Origin: Vicinamibacterales bacterium
GTDB taxonomy: Bacteria; Acidobacteriota; Vicinamibacteria; Vicinamibacterales; 2-12-FULL-66-21
Reading direction: 5' to 3'
Length of the DNA: 64,000 bases
Assembly (NCBI GenBank): GCA_035699745.1
Contig: DASSPH010000110.1
Span: 1-64,000, forward strand
The notes under the pieces were generated by a model. The model made no database searches and had not been told where the DNA came from. It saw only the letters and a list, made by a program, of their open reading frames with translations. The position numbers were made by a program, and so were the translations under genes. Shown here piece by piece: positions 35,960 through 45,115 of this stretch. The number at the start of each line of letters is the position of its first letter. The stretch's first letter is position 1.

Positions 35960-37261
35960 ATGCGCGGACGGCTGCTGTTCTCGTCGCTCTGTCTCATCCC
36001 GGTCGCGCTCGGCGCGCAGGTCCAGCGGACGCCTCCGCGCGAGCCCGCCGCCGCCGTCACGGTCATCAGGCCCGCGCGGGTGTTCGACGGCGAGTCGATG
36101 CACGAGGGATGGGGCGTGCGCGTTCGCGGCGAGCGGATTGATGCCGCCGGGCCAATCGCCACGGTGACCGATCCCACCGCGGCCGTGGTGGACCTTCCCG
36201 GCTTGACCCTGCTGCCGGGTCTCGTCGAAGGGCATTCGCACGTCCTGCTCCACCCGTACAACGAGACCTCGTGGAACGATCAGGTGCTTCACGAGAGCCT
36301 CGGCCTGCGCATCGCGCGGGCGACGAACCACCTGCGTGCGACGTTGATGGCGGGCTTCACCACGGTCCGCGATCTCGGCACCGAAGGGGCCGCTTACGCC
36401 GACGTCGAGCTCAAGCAGGCGATCGATCAGGGCATCATTCCCGGTCCGCGGCTGCTGACGACGACGAGGGCGATCGTGGCGACCGGCAGCTACGGACCGA
36501 AGGGGTTCGCGCTCCAGTGGCAGGTGCCGCAGGGCGCCGAAGAGGCGGACGGCGCCTCGCTCGTCCGCGTCGTCCGCGATCAGATCGGGCACGGCGCCGA
36601 CTGGATCAAGGTCTACGCCGACTACCGCTGGGGCGCGCGCGGCGAGGCGGCGCCGACGTTCTCGGTCGACGAGCTGACGACGATCGTCGACACGGCGCGC
36701 AGCAGCGGCCGTCCGGTCGTCGCGCACGCGAGCACTCCCGAGGGCATGCGCCGCGCCGTCGTCGCCGGGATCGAGACGATCGAGCACGGCGATGCCGGCA
36801 CGCCGGAAGTGTTCAAGCTGATGAAGGAGCGCGGCGTCGCGCTGTGCGCGACACTCGCCGCCGGAGACGCGACCGCACAGTACGCGGGCTGGAAGAAGGG
36901 GGAGGGCCAGGAACCCGCCGGCATCACCAGAAAGCGCGCGAGCTTCAAGGCGGCGCTCGATGCCGGCGTGACGATCCTGAGCGGCAGTGACGTCGGCGTC
37001 TTCACGCACGGCGACAACGCGCGCGAGCTGGAGCTGATGGTGAACTACGGCATGACGGCGAGCGATGCGCTGAAGAGCGCCACCTCGATTGCGGCGCGCG
37101 TGCTGCACATGGAGAACAGGGTCGGCGCGGTCAAAGCCGGGTTGCTGGCCGATCTGATTGCGGTCGACGGCGACCCGTCGCGCGACATCGGCGCGCTGCG
37201 GCGCGTCGGGTTCGTGATGAAAGGCGGCGCCGTCGTGCGCCCCTACGAGGGGCGCCGGTAG
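35960..37261 (+). CDS. Secreted metal-dependent amidohydrolase
   Basis: 433 aa. Signal peptide ([19 protein letters not shown]); imidazolonepropionase/prolidase-like metal site: [18 protein letters not shown] (carbamylatable Lys), [16 protein letters not shown] and the Asp in ILSGSDVGV. Members include Xaa-Pro dipeptidases and ochratoxin or imidazolone amidohydrolases; the pairing with a secreted carboxypeptidase 10 bp upstream favours a dipeptidase role. Its 3' end overlaps the convergent next gene by 19 bp. Confidence 0.85.
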   Translation: MRGRLLFSSLCLIPVALGAQVQRTPPREPAAAVTVIRPARVFDGESMHEGWGVRVRGERIDAAGPIATVTDPTAAVVDLPGLTLLPGLVEGHSHVLLHPYNETSWNDQVLHESLGLRIARATNHLRATLMAGFTTVRDLGTEGAAYADVELKQAIDQGIIPGPRLLTTTRAIVATGSYGPKGFALQWQVPQGAEEADGASLVRVVRDQIGHGADWIKVYADYRWGARGEAAPTFSVDELTTIVDTARSSGRPVVAHASTPEGMRRAVVAGIETIEHGDAGTPEVFKLMKERGVALCATLAAGDATAQYAGWKKGEGQEPAGITRKRASFKAALDAGVTILSGSDVGVFTHGDNARELELMVNYGMTASDALKSATSIAARVLHMENRVGAVKAGLLADLIAVDGDPSRDIGALRRVGFVMKGGAVVRPYEGRR

Positions 37262-38910
37262 ACGATCTTGCCGTCGAAGATCGTCATCACGACTTCCGCG
37301 GCGGCGAGGTTCGCGGCGCTGGCGAAGATGTCGTTCGAGAGGACGACGAGATCGGCGAGCATCTCGGCCCGCAGCCGGCCCTTGCGGTGCTCGTCGAACG
37401 ACGCCCACGCCCCGCCGGACGTCCAGCCGTTGATCGCCGACTTCAGCGTCAGCTGTTCCGGCGCGTGCAGGTCGGGGCGCCGGACGGCGGCGCGAAGGCC
37501 GTCGAGCGGCGCGAGCGGCAGCCGCGGCCAATCGGTGCCGAAGGTCAGGTGCGCGCCTGCCGCGCTCAGGCTGCGTGCCGGCCAGCCGAGCGCCGCGCGT
37601 TCCGGGCCGAGATTCCTGCTCCAGGTGAGCAGCGCATCTCCGGTCGCGTGCAGCGGCTGCAGCGACGCAATCACGCCGAGCGCGCCGAAACGCGGAATGT
37701 CCTCGGCTGCCACCGTGGCCACGCCTTCGATGCGATGGCGCGGCGCCTTTTTCGCCTGACCGCTCCTGGCGGCGGCGGCAACGGCGTCGAGCGCGGCGCG
37801 GACGGCGCGGTCGCCGGCGGCGTCGATCGCGACCTGCCAGCCGCGGGTGTCGAGCGCGGCCACGAGCGCCGCGAGCTGCTCCGGCGTCATCGCCGCGTCG
37901 CCGTCGCCGCTGCCGCGGGGCGCGTAGGGCGACAGCATCGCGGCGGTCTGGGACTCGACCGAGCCGTCGAACGCGATGGTCGCGAGGCCGGTCTTCAGCA
38001 GCGGGTCGTCGGGGTAGCGCTTCGCGATCGCGTCGAGATCCGCTGCGGCGGTGCGCTCCGCCTGAACCGCGGCGTACACCCGCAGGCCGAGCAGGCCGGC
38101 TTCGCGCGCGGCATCGTAGAGGTCCATGTCACCCGGCGACGCGCCGAGATCGTGCGCGCTGGTGATCCCCTGGCGCTGCGCGTCGCGAATCGCCAGCTGC
38201 AGCGCCTTGGCGCGCTCTTCCCGCGTCGGCTTCGGCGCCGCCTTGTCGATCAGCGCGATCGCCGTCCCCTTGAGCACCCCGGTCGGATCGCCGCGGCGAT
38301 CGCGCAGGATGGCGCCGTGCGCCGGCGCGGCGGTGCGGCGCGCGATTCCGGCGAGTGCGAGCGCCTGCGAGTTCACCCACAGCGTCTGGCCGTCCTGCGA
38401 GAGGAGCCGGGCCGGACGATCGGAGACGATCGCGTCGAGCTGCGCGCGCGTCGGCTCGCTGACCGAGTCGATGGACCAGCCGACGCCGGTCACCCACGGC
38501 GCGTCGGGGCGCGCCGCCACCCAGGCCTCGATCCGCGCGCGGATGTCGTCGAGCGTCGCGGCGCCGAACAGCTGCACGGCCTCGCGCGACAGTCCGCCGG
38601 CCACCAGCGACGCATGCGCGTCGTCGAACCCGGGAAGCACGGCGGCTCCCTTGGCGTCGATCACCGTGGTCTGCGGCTTGCGGTAGCGCATCACCTCGCG
38701 CTCGCTGCCGACCTTGAGGAGCTTGTTGCCGCGGATCGCGACCGCCTCCGCCATGGTGCCGAGATCGTCGGCGGCATACACCTTCGCGTTGTGGACGATC
38801 AGATCGACCGGTCCGCTGTTGTCGTCGCGCTGCGCGCCGACAATCAAGCCGGCGATCACGGTGGACGTCACGATGGCGACGACGATGAAGCCGGCAAGGC
38901 GGGCGGCCAT
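37243..38910 (-). CDS. YtcJ-like amidohydrolase, membrane-anchored
   Basis: 555 aa. One N-terminal hydrophobic helix ([21 protein letters not shown]) precedes the family pattern [28 protein letters not shown] (metal-site region, with the usual PGFxDxHxH His replaced: DDAHAS), [16 protein letters not shown] and [14 protein letters not shown]. The reduced HxH motif departs from typical YtcJ proteins, so activity may be altered. Own TAGAAT element. Convergent overlap with the upstream neighbour by 19 bp. Confidence 0.8.
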   Translation of the reverse strand: MAARLAGFIVVAIVTSTVIAGLIVGAQRDDNSGPVDLIVHNAKVYAADDLGTMAEAVAIRGNKLLKVGSEREVMRYRKPQTTVIDAKGAAVLPGFDDAHASLVAGGLSREAVQLFGAATLDDIRARIEAWVAARPDAPWVTGVGWSIDSVSEPTRAQLDAIVSDRPARLLSQDGQTLWVNSQALALAGIARRTAAPAHGAILRDRRGDPTGVLKGTAIALIDKAAPKPTREERAKALQLAIRDAQRQGITSAHDLGASPGDMDLYDAAREAGLLGLRVYAAVQAERTAAADLDAIAKRYPDDPLLKTGLATIAFDGSVESQTAAMLSPYAPRGSGDGDAAMTPEQLAALVAALDTRGWQVAIDAAGDRAVRAALDAVAAAARSGQAKKAPRHRIEGVATVAAEDIPRFGALGVIASLQPLHATGDALLTWSRNLGPERAALGWPARSLSAAGAHLTFGTDWPRLPLAPLDGLRAAVRRPDLHAPEQLTLKSAINGWTSGGAWASFDEHRKGRLRAEMLADLVVLSNDIFASAANLAAAEVVMTIFDGKIVYRRPS

Positions 38911-38920
38911 AAGACTGCGG

Positions 38921-38926
38921 ATTCTA
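38921..38926 (-). promoter_or_regulatory. -10 element for YtcJ-like gene
   Basis: TAGAAT on the minus strand, 10 nt before the ATG at 38910. It lies 17 nt from the divergent TAAAGT element of the permease gene. Confidence 0.45.
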
Positions 38927-38943
38927 TCACCCTGAAAGGCTGC

Positions 38944-38949
38944 TAAAGT
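38944..38949 (+). promoter_or_regulatory. -10 element for APC permease gene
   Basis: TAAAGT ends 7 nt before the GTG at 38957; leaderless arrangement. Confidence 0.4.
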
Positions 38950-38956
38950 CGCCGCT

Positions 38957-40348
38957 GTGGCAGCCCCGCTGACGACGCCGGCAGCCGGCGCGGCCCTCCC
39001 TGAGGAGGGGCTGGTCCGGGCGCTCGGCCTGCGGTCCGGCATCCTGTTCGTGCTGGGCAGCGTCATCGGGTCCGGCATCTTCCTGACGACCGGCACGATG
39101 GCCTCCGCCCTGCCGTCGCCGGCGCTGATCCTCCTGGCCTGGGCCGCCGGGGGGGTGATTGCGTTGAGCGCCGGCCTCACCTACGCCGAGATGGCGGCGA
39201 TGTTCCCGCGCTCCGGGGGCGTCTACGTGTATCTGCGCGAGGCATTCGGGCCGATGGTCGCGTTCCTCTACGGCTGGGCGGCGCTGCTGATCTTCTTCAG
39301 CGGCGGGATCGCGGCTGTGGCGGTCGGGTTCGCCGACTATTTGAGCTATTTCGCCCCCTCGCTGTCGACGGCGCGGATCCTGTGGTCGGCGCCGACGCCG
39401 CTCGGCACCTGGACGGTGTCGGCGGCGCAGATCGTCGCGATCGTGTCGATTGCGGCGCTGGTGGCGATCAACTACGTCGGGGTGCGGAGCGGGAACGCGG
39501 CGAACGTGCTGCTGACGATCGCCAAGGTGCTCGGGCTCGCGTCGCTGCCGGTGCTGGCGTTGATCGCCGCCGATGTCTCGCCGGCGTGGACGCCTGTCGT
39601 CCCGAGCGTGCCGCGGCCCCTGGCGGCCTTCGGCGTCGCGATGATCGCGGTGCTGTGGGCGAACGACGCGTGGTACTGCATCACCTGGATTGCCGGCGAG
39701 ATGCGGGACCCGCGGCGGGATCTGCCCCGCGCGCTGATCATCGGCATCTCGCTGCTGACGGCGATCTATCTCATCGTGAACGTCGCGTACCTCTACACGC
39801 TGCCGATGGCGGAGCTGCAGGGGGTGACGCGGGTGGCGGAGCGCGCGGCCTCGGTGCTGGCGGGGACCCGCGGCGCGAGTTTCGTCGCGCTGACGGTCCT
39901 GGTGTCGACGCTCGGCTGCAACGCCGCCGCGGTGCTCGCCGGCGCCCGGCTGTTGTTCGCGATGGCGCGGGACGGCGTGTTCCTGCCGGCGGCGGCCGCC
40001 GTCCATCCGCGCTATCGCACGCCTCACGTCGCGCTGGTCGCGCTCGGCGGCTGGGCGTCGCTGCTCGCGTTGTCGGGCAGCTACGAACAGCTGTTCACCT
40101 ACGTGATGTTCGCGTCGACGCTGCTGCACGCGCTCGGCGCGTTCGGCGTGTTCCGCCTGCGAAGGCTGCGGCCCGACGTGCCGCGGCCGTACCGCGTGTG
40201 GGGATATCCGATCGTGCCGATCGTCTACATCGCGGCGTCCGGCGCGGTCGTGCTCAACACGCTGATCGAGCGTCCGCGCGAGTCCGTCGCGGGGTTGGCG
40301 CTTCTTGCCGTCGGGCTTCCGGTGTATTGGTATTCGAAGAAGACATGA
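38957..40348 (+). CDS. APC family amino acid permease (LAT-like)
   Basis: 463 aa, 12 hydrophobic segments; the helix-1 signature is GILFVLGSVIGSGIFLTTGT and a TYAEMAAMFPRSGGVYVYLREAFG block follows, as in SteT/LAT-type exchangers. Moves neutral amino acids across the inner membrane. GTG start at 38957. The panE-like gene begins with an ATGA overlap, so the two are translated together; this may be accidental grouping. Confidence 0.88.
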   Translation: MAAPLTTPAAGAALPEEGLVRALGLRSGILFVLGSVIGSGIFLTTGTMASALPSPALILLAWAAGGVIALSAGLTYAEMAAMFPRSGGVYVYLREAFGPMVAFLYGWAALLIFFSGGIAAVAVGFADYLSYFAPSLSTARILWSAPTPLGTWTVSAAQIVAIVSIAALVAINYVGVRSGNAANVLLTIAKVLGLASLPVLALIAADVSPAWTPVVPSVPRPLAAFGVAMIAVLWANDAWYCITWIAGEMRDPRRDLPRALIIGISLLTAIYLIVNVAYLYTLPMAELQGVTRVAERAASVLAGTRGASFVALTVLVSTLGCNAAAVLAGARLLFAMARDGVFLPAAAAVHPRYRTPHVALVALGGWASLLALSGSYEQLFTYVMFASTLLHALGAFGVFRLRRLRPDVPRPYRVWGYPIVPIVYIAASGAVVLNTLIERPRESVAGLALLAVGLPVYWYSKKT

Positions 40349-41277
40349 GAATCGCCATTCTGGGATCCGGCGCGGTCGGCGGCTATTACGGCGCGAGGCT
40401 CGCGCGGGCGGGGCACGAGGTCGCCTTCATCGCGCGCGGCGCGCACCTCCAGGCGATCCGCGAGCGCGGCATCGAAATCCGGAGCGCCGCCCTCGGCGAT
40501 TTCACCGTCCGCGGCCGCGCCGAAGAGGACACGGCGAAAATCGGGCCGGTGGATCTCGTGCTCGTCGCGGTCAAGACCTACGACAATCCGACCGCGCTGC
40601 CGCGGTTGACCCCGCTGCTCGGGCCGGAGACCGCGGTGCTGACGGTGCAGAACGGCGTCGACAGTCCCGGGGAAGTCGCGGCGATCGCCGGCGAAGCGCG
40701 CACGCTCGGCGGCACCACCTACATCGCGACGGCGCTCGAAGCGCCCGGACTGATCGTGCAGACGGGCGATCACCGCCGCATCGTGTTCGGCGAGGCGTTC
40801 GGCGACCTGCCGCGGATGAGCGAGCGCGTCAGGCGCATCCACGAGGCGTTCGCCGCCGCCGACATCCAGTCGTTTCCCGTCGAAGACGGACGCGTGCCGA
40901 TCTGGGAGAAGTTCATCTTTCTCGCCGCCCTCGCCGGCTTCACCGGCGCCGCGCGGCTGCCGATCGGGCCGATCTGGGGAGACCCGTTCGTCAGGTCGAT
41001 GTTCCTCGCCGGCTCCCGCGAGATCGAGGCGGTGGCGCGCGCCGAGGGGGTGCCGGTCGCCGCCGACGTGGTGGAGCGCATCGTCCCCTACGTCGACAGG
41101 ATTCCCGGGTCGATGCGATCGTCGCTCCTGATCGATCTGCAGCAGGGAAAACCGATCGAGGTGGAATCGCTGCACGGCACGGTCGTGCGGCGCGGCGCGG
41201 CGCGCGGCGTGCCGACGCCGATCATGTCCACGCTCTACGCGGTGCTGAAGCTCCACGCCGCCGGAGAGAAACGGTAG
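40345..41277 (+). CDS. panE: 2-dehydropantoate 2-reductase (PanE/ApbA)
   Basis: 310 aa. NADPH motif ILGSGAVGGYYGARLARAGH, then VQNGVDSPGEVAAI, and C-terminal IPIMSTLYAVL-like block VPTPIMSTLYAVLKLH, with PIEVESLHGTVVRRG matching the family signature near the active site. It reduces ketopantoate to pantoate in coenzyme A synthesis. Relatives act on other 2-keto acids, and no other pan gene is nearby, so the exact substrate is uncertain. The TAG stop begins a -10 element for the next gene. Confidence 0.82.
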   Translation: MRIAILGSGAVGGYYGARLARAGHEVAFIARGAHLQAIRERGIEIRSAALGDFTVRGRAEEDTAKIGPVDLVLVAVKTYDNPTALPRLTPLLGPETAVLTVQNGVDSPGEVAAIAGEARTLGGTTYIATALEAPGLIVQTGDHRRIVFGEAFGDLPRMSERVRRIHEAFAAADIQSFPVEDGRVPIWEKFIFLAALAGFTGAARLPIGPIWGDPFVRSMFLAGSREIEAVARAEGVPVAADVVERIVPYVDRIPGSMRSSLLIDLQQGKPIEVESLHGTVVRRGAARGVPTPIMSTLYAVLKLHAAGEKR

Positions 41278-41280
41278 ACT
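41275..41280 (+). promoter_or_regulatory. -10 element formed on an upstream TAG stop
   Basis: TAGACT, whose TAG is the stop of the panE-like gene, ends 6 nt before the ATG at 41287. Confidence 0.5.
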
Positions 41281-41286
41281 TGGGGC

Positions 41287-41976
41287 ATGAAGAAAGTCCT
41301 GATCGCCGTGCTGGGCCTCTCCGTGAGCCTCGGCGCGCAAGGCAAGGAAGAAGATCGGCTCCGCGCCTGCGCCACCGTTCTGAAGGAAATCATCGACATC
41401 CCCGACGACATTCCCAAGGACCTGCTCGACAAGGCGGAGTGCGTGGTGGTGTTCCCGGATGTGAAGAAGTTCGCGGTTGGCGTCGGCGGCACGTACGGCC
41501 GCGGCGCCATGACCTGCCGCACCGGCGACGATTTCACCGGCCCGTGGAGCGCGCCGACGCTGATGGCGCTCGAAGGGGGCAGCATCGGGTTCCAGCTCGG
41601 GGGCCAGTCCACCGACTACGTGCTGTTGATCATGAACGACCGCGGCGCGACCTCGGTCCTGAGCAGCAAGGTCAAGCTGGGGGTCGACGCGGCGGCGGCG
41701 GCCGGTCCGAAGGGGCGTTCCGCCGCGGCGGCGACCGACGTCCAGATGAAGGCGGAGATGCTCAGCTACTCGCGGTCGCGCGGCCTGTTCGCCGGCATCT
41801 CGCTCGAAGGATCGACGCTCCGTCCGGACAATGACGCGAACACCCTGGTCTACGGCAGCCAGATCGCGGCCCGCGAGATCGTGAAGGGCTCGATCGCGGT
41901 GCCGTCCGCCGCCAAGGGGATGATCGACGTGCTGACGCAGCGATCGCCGAAGAACCTGTCAGAGCGAAAACAATAG
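41287..41976 (+). CDS. SYLF/YSC84-domain lipid-binding protein
   Basis: 229 aa, signal peptide (MKKVLIAVLGLSVSLGAQG). SYLF features: IPKDLLDKAECVVVFPDVKKFAVGVGGTYGRGAMTCR, LMALEGGSIGFQLGGQSTDYVLLIMN and LFAGISLEGSTLRPDNDAN. Bacterial members are secreted, bind lipids or phosphoinositide-like headgroups and are found at the cell surface or periplasm. Single-gene unit with a close -10; convergent with the cysteine dioxygenase gene. Confidence 0.9.
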   Translation: MKKVLIAVLGLSVSLGAQGKEEDRLRACATVLKEIIDIPDDIPKDLLDKAECVVVFPDVKKFAVGVGGTYGRGAMTCRTGDDFTGPWSAPTLMALEGGSIGFQLGGQSTDYVLLIMNDRGATSVLSSKVKLGVDAAAAAGPKGRSAAAATDVQMKAEMLSYSRSRGLFAGISLEGSTLRPDNDANTLVYGSQIAAREIVKGSIAVPSAAKGMIDVLTQRSPKNLSERKQ

Positions 41977-41993
41977 AGCCCCGCCGCCGAGCG

Positions 41994-42554
41994 TCAGTTA
42001 TGGTACGCGAGCGCTTTCCGCACGCGGCGATAGGAACCGTCGTCCGCGGGCTCGAAGACGTGGCAGTGATCCATCTCGCCGCCGTAGACGTGCAGCGTGA
42101 TTGACGGCGTGTCGGCGGCGTTCCCCAGCGTGTGATATTCGAACGGCGGGATCAGGCAGCCGGCCGAACCGCGCCCGGCCAGGACCCGGCTGCGCTCGGT
42201 GAACTCGTAGCGTCCGTCGTGCTCCGCCCGCAGGTCGTACTGGGCCACCTCCATGCGGCCGTCGACCACGCATTCGACGCACCAGATGCCCGCGTGATCG
42301 TGCAGCGCGGTTCTCTGTCCCGGACCCCACGTCATGACCACCATCGTGTACTGCCCGTCAGGATCGCGATGCAGCAGGCGCCGCGCGTAGGTCCCTTCGA
42401 TGGGCGCGCGGAAACTGTCGGGCACCGCGAGGGAGCCGCAGTGCATCGAGTCCACCAGAATCGCCTTCACCAGCTCCGGCACGCGGTCGAGGCGCCCGGC
42501 GTGAATGACCGCGTCCAGCCGGGAGCGGAGCGGATCGTTCAGTACTCGCGTCAT
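41994..42554 (-). CDS. Cysteine dioxygenase
   Basis: 186-aa cupin. Iron ligands by position are His85 and His87 (RTALHDHAGIW) and His141 (PPFEYHTLGN), with His155 and Tyr157 in ITLHVYGGEM. It converts cysteine to cysteine sulfinate with oxygen. Cys92 sits 5 residues after the second His, exactly as Cys93 does in mammalian CDO, and Tyr157 is present, so the Cys-Tyr crosslink pair is retained; most bacterial CDOs have Gly there. It is the second gene after the CstB-like gene (ATGA overlap), a sulfur catabolism pairing. Confidence 0.88.
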   Translation of the reverse strand: MTRVLNDPLRSRLDAVIHAGRLDRVPELVKAILVDSMHCGSLAVPDSFRAPIEGTYARRLLHRDPDGQYTMVVMTWGPGQRTALHDHAGIWCVECVVDGRMEVAQYDLRAEHDGRYEFTERSRVLAGRGSAGCLIPPFEYHTLGNAADTPSITLHVYGGEMDHCHVFEPADDGSYRRVRKALAYHN

Positions 42555-43915
42555 CTCGTCACCGCCTCGCGAAACGCCGCCATGCCGCCGGCGACGTTCG
42601 CCAGATGAGTGAACCCTTCGCGCTGGAGCAGCGACGCCGCCAGCGCGGACCGGAAGCCCCCTTCGCACATGACCGCCGTCGGGGCGTCGCGCCGCAGCTC
42701 GCCGCTGCGCGAGAGGATCTCTCCGACCGGGACGTTGATCGCGCCGTCGACGTGGCCGGCCGTGTACTCCCGAGGCGTCCGGACGTCGATCAGCTGCATC
42801 GGCTCGCGGCGGCCGACCGCGTCGCGCAGTTCGGCGGCCGACACCTGGTCGATCGCCGCCACCGGCAGACCGGCGCGCGACCATGCGTCGAACCCGCCCG
42901 CCAGCGTTCCTTCGACCCGATCGAGGCCGATCCGCAGCAGCTGCAGCGCTGCCTCCGGCGCCTGTGCCGGATCGTCCGCCAGCAGCACGATCGGTACGTC
43001 GGGCGGTACCACCCAGCCGGCCCAGTAGCCGATCTTCGGACCGAACCCGATGTTGAGCGCCCCTTCGGGATGCGCCGTGCCGAATTCCCCGGCGGAGCGC
43101 AAGTCGATCAGCACGGCGCCGTCGGCAACCAGCGCCGCCACCGCCGCGGGGGCGATTGCCGGCAGCGTGCCGGCACCGCGCACGGATGAGAGCAGCGCTG
43201 CCCCTTCGGCGTTGACGCGCTTCATCCGCGCGAAGTACGGAGGGGTCGGCGGAATGTCGCCGAGCACCGCCTCGACGAAGGCGTCGCGATCGGTGTGGTG
43301 CAGCAGCGCGTTCTGCCGCCGTTCGCGGCCGATCGTCGACGAGGGCTCCTTGCCGATGCCGGCCCCGCACAGCGAGCCGGCGCCGTGTCCCGGATGCACT
43401 TCGACGTCGTCGTCCAGCTGCATGACGCGCTGTAATGACGTGAAGAGATCGCGCGCGAGCCGTGCCGTCTGCTCGTCGCCGAGCAGGTCCGGCCGCCCGA
43501 CGGCGCCGACGAACAGCAGGTCGCCCGTGAACAGCCGCGCGGGCTGGCCGGGCGCCGCGGCGAGAATGCAGATGTGTTCGGGAGTGTGTCCGGGGGTGTG
43601 AAGGAACGTGAGCGTCACGTCGCCGACGGCGAGCGTCTCGCCGTCACCGGCCTGCTGATGCGGATACCGCACGCCGGATGACGGTCCGGTGATGACGCGC
43701 GCGCCCGAGGCGGCGAGTTCGCGCGCGCCCGAGACGAAATCGGCATGCACGTGGGTCTCGATGGCGGCGACGATGGCGGCGCCGTGCTGCGCTGCCGCGG
43801 CGGTGTAGATCGCGGCGTCGCGCCGCGGATCGATCACCACGGCCTGTCGGGTGCGGCCGCAGCCGATCAGGAACGACGCCTGCGCGAGACCCTCGTCGAA
43901 AAATCGTTGGAACAT
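42551..43915 (-). CDS. cstB: CstB-like persulfide dioxygenase-rhodanese fusion
   Basis: 454 aa in three domains: MBL-fold persulfide dioxygenase (residues 1-250), a rhodanese-like domain without a catalytic cysteine (about 260-355), and an active rhodanese (about 360-454, VMCEGGFRS with Cys417). The iron site is His55 (ETHVHADF), His110 (TPGHTPEH) and Asp132 (FTGDLL). This is the architecture and length of S. aureus CstB (about 444 aa), which oxidises low-molecular-weight persulfides and forms thiosulfate. The start at 43915 matches the family N-terminus MFQRFFDEGLAQASFLIGC. It lies divergent to tauE. Confidence 0.9.
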   Translation of the reverse strand: MFQRFFDEGLAQASFLIGCGRTRQAVVIDPRRDAAIYTAAAAQHGAAIVAAIETHVHADFVSGARELAASGARVITGPSSGVRYPHQQAGDGETLAVGDVTLTFLHTPGHTPEHICILAAAPGQPARLFTGDLLFVGAVGRPDLLGDEQTARLARDLFTSLQRVMQLDDDVEVHPGHGAGSLCGAGIGKEPSSTIGRERRQNALLHHTDRDAFVEAVLGDIPPTPPYFARMKRVNAEGAALLSSVRGAGTLPAIAPAAVAALVADGAVLIDLRSAGEFGTAHPEGALNIGFGPKIGYWAGWVVPPDVPIVLLADDPAQAPEAALQLLRIGLDRVEGTLAGGFDAWSRAGLPVAAIDQVSAAELRDAVGRREPMQLIDVRTPREYTAGHVDGAINVPVGEILSRSGELRRDAPTAVMCEGGFRSALAASLLQREGFTHLANVAGGMAAFREAVTR

Positions 43916-43963
43916 GCGATAGAATTCCCGAGTTATCCCGCCGGAAAAAATCATACACCCACA

Positions 43964-44785
43964 ATGACCCTGCTACTCGCCGCCGCAGTCGTTTGCGCGG
44001 GCGCCGTCGCAGGCGGTCTCGGGTCGCTCCTCGGCATCGGCGGCGGCGTGTTCCTCGTGCCGTTCCTGAACGCCGGCCTCGGCATGAACTTCGAGATCGC
44101 CCGCGCGGTCAGCCTGATGACCGTGATCGCCACGTCGAGCGCCGTCTCCGCCGGCGCCGCCGGCCGCAATACGATCAATCTTCGCCTCGGCATGGTGCTC
44201 GAGGTGGCGTCCGCCGCGGGCGGGCTGGCCGCCGGGATCACCGTCGAACGCCTCTCGCCGGGCACGCTCTACATCACCTTCGCGGTCGTGACCGCCGTGA
44301 TCGCGGCGTTGATGGTGACGCGGCTCGAGAAGCGCAACGTGCTCGACGCCGACGCCGACACCGGCATCCTCGGCGGCCGCTACTTCGAAGCCGAGTCCGG
44401 CCGGGACGTGGCCTACCGCGTGAAGCGCCTGCCGGTCGCGCTCGGCGCGTCCGCGATCGCCGGCGCCGTCTCGGGCGCGCTGGGGATCGGCGGCGGCATC
44501 CTCAAGGTCCCGATCCTGAACGCCTGGTGCGGCGTGCCGCTGCGTCCCGCCGCGGCCACGAGCGCGCTGATGATCGGCGTGACCGCGGCGGCGTCGCTCC
44601 CGCTGTTCTACGCCCGCGGTCAGGTCGATCCGCCGACCGCGGCCGCGGCGGTGCTCGGCGTGCTGGCCGGGTCGCGCGCCGGCCTGTGGTTCGGCGGCCG
44701 CGCCCGCGCCAAGTGGCTCAAGGCGCTGATGGCCGTCGTGCTGGGCGCCGTGTCGTTGCTGTATTTCAGGAAGGCGCTGCTGTGA
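43964..44785 (+). CDS. tauE: TauE/SafE family sulfite/sulfonate exporter
   Basis: 273 aa; two homologous halves each with GGxLGxGGG-like helix starts (AGGLGSLLGIGGGVFLVPFLN and VSGALGIGGGILKVPILNAW). About eight membrane segments. In cst-type clusters it exports sulfite or related sulfur anions; elsewhere it moves sulfonates. Divergent from the CstB-like gene with 48 bp between starts, suggesting coordinated control. The next gene, a DUF1634 protein, overlaps by four bases. Confidence 0.88.
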   Translation: MTLLLAAAVVCAGAVAGGLGSLLGIGGGVFLVPFLNAGLGMNFEIARAVSLMTVIATSSAVSAGAAGRNTINLRLGMVLEVASAAGGLAAGITVERLSPGTLYITFAVVTAVIAALMVTRLEKRNVLDADADTGILGGRYFEAESGRDVAYRVKRLPVALGASAIAGAVSGALGIGGGILKVPILNAWCGVPLRPAAATSALMIGVTAAASLPLFYARGQVDPPTAAAAVLGVLAGSRAGLWFGGRARAKWLKALMAVVLGAVSLLYFRKALL

Positions 44786-45096
44786 GAACGAGCGAGGCGA
44801 CCCTGCAGCATCTCGAGCTGGTGCTCGGACGCCTGCTCCAGGCCGGCGTGATCGCCTCTGCCGCCTGCCTCGCCACCGGGCTCGCCGCATGGATGGCCGC
44901 CGGGCCATCCGGCTTCGCGAACGCAATGCTCACGCTGGGGCTGATGGTGCTGATGGCAACGCCCATCCTGCGCGTCGTCGTCTCGCTGGTGGTGTACGTG
45001 AGGATGCGCGACTGGTTCTTCGTGGCGACGACCGTCATGGTGTTCGTGCTGCTGGCGGTGACGGTCACCCTCGCGTTGACGAGGTCCGGCGGGTAG
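44782..45096 (+). CDS. DUF1634 family membrane protein
   Basis: 104 aa with three predicted TM helices (residues about 18-42, 48-70, 76-98). DUF1634 proteins are typical small partners of TauE/SafE transporters, probably accessory subunits. GTG start inside the TauE stop (GTGA), so translation is coupled. No enzymatic residues are apparent. Confidence 0.85.
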   Translation: MRTSEATLQHLELVLGRLLQAGVIASAACLATGLAAWMAAGPSGFANAMLTLGLMVLMATPILRVVVSLVVYVRMRDWFFVATTVMVFVLLAVTVTLALTRSGG

Positions 45097-45115
45097 GCCG
45101 CGGCCGCCCCGCGGC
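45097..45115. terminator. Hairpin between convergent genes (weak terminator candidate)
   Basis: Perfect 7-bp stem GCCGCGG/CCGCGGC with a 5-nt loop in the 18-bp gap between the DUF1634 stop and the GAF-protein stop. It lacks a T-run on either strand, so termination is uncertain. Confidence 0.35.
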
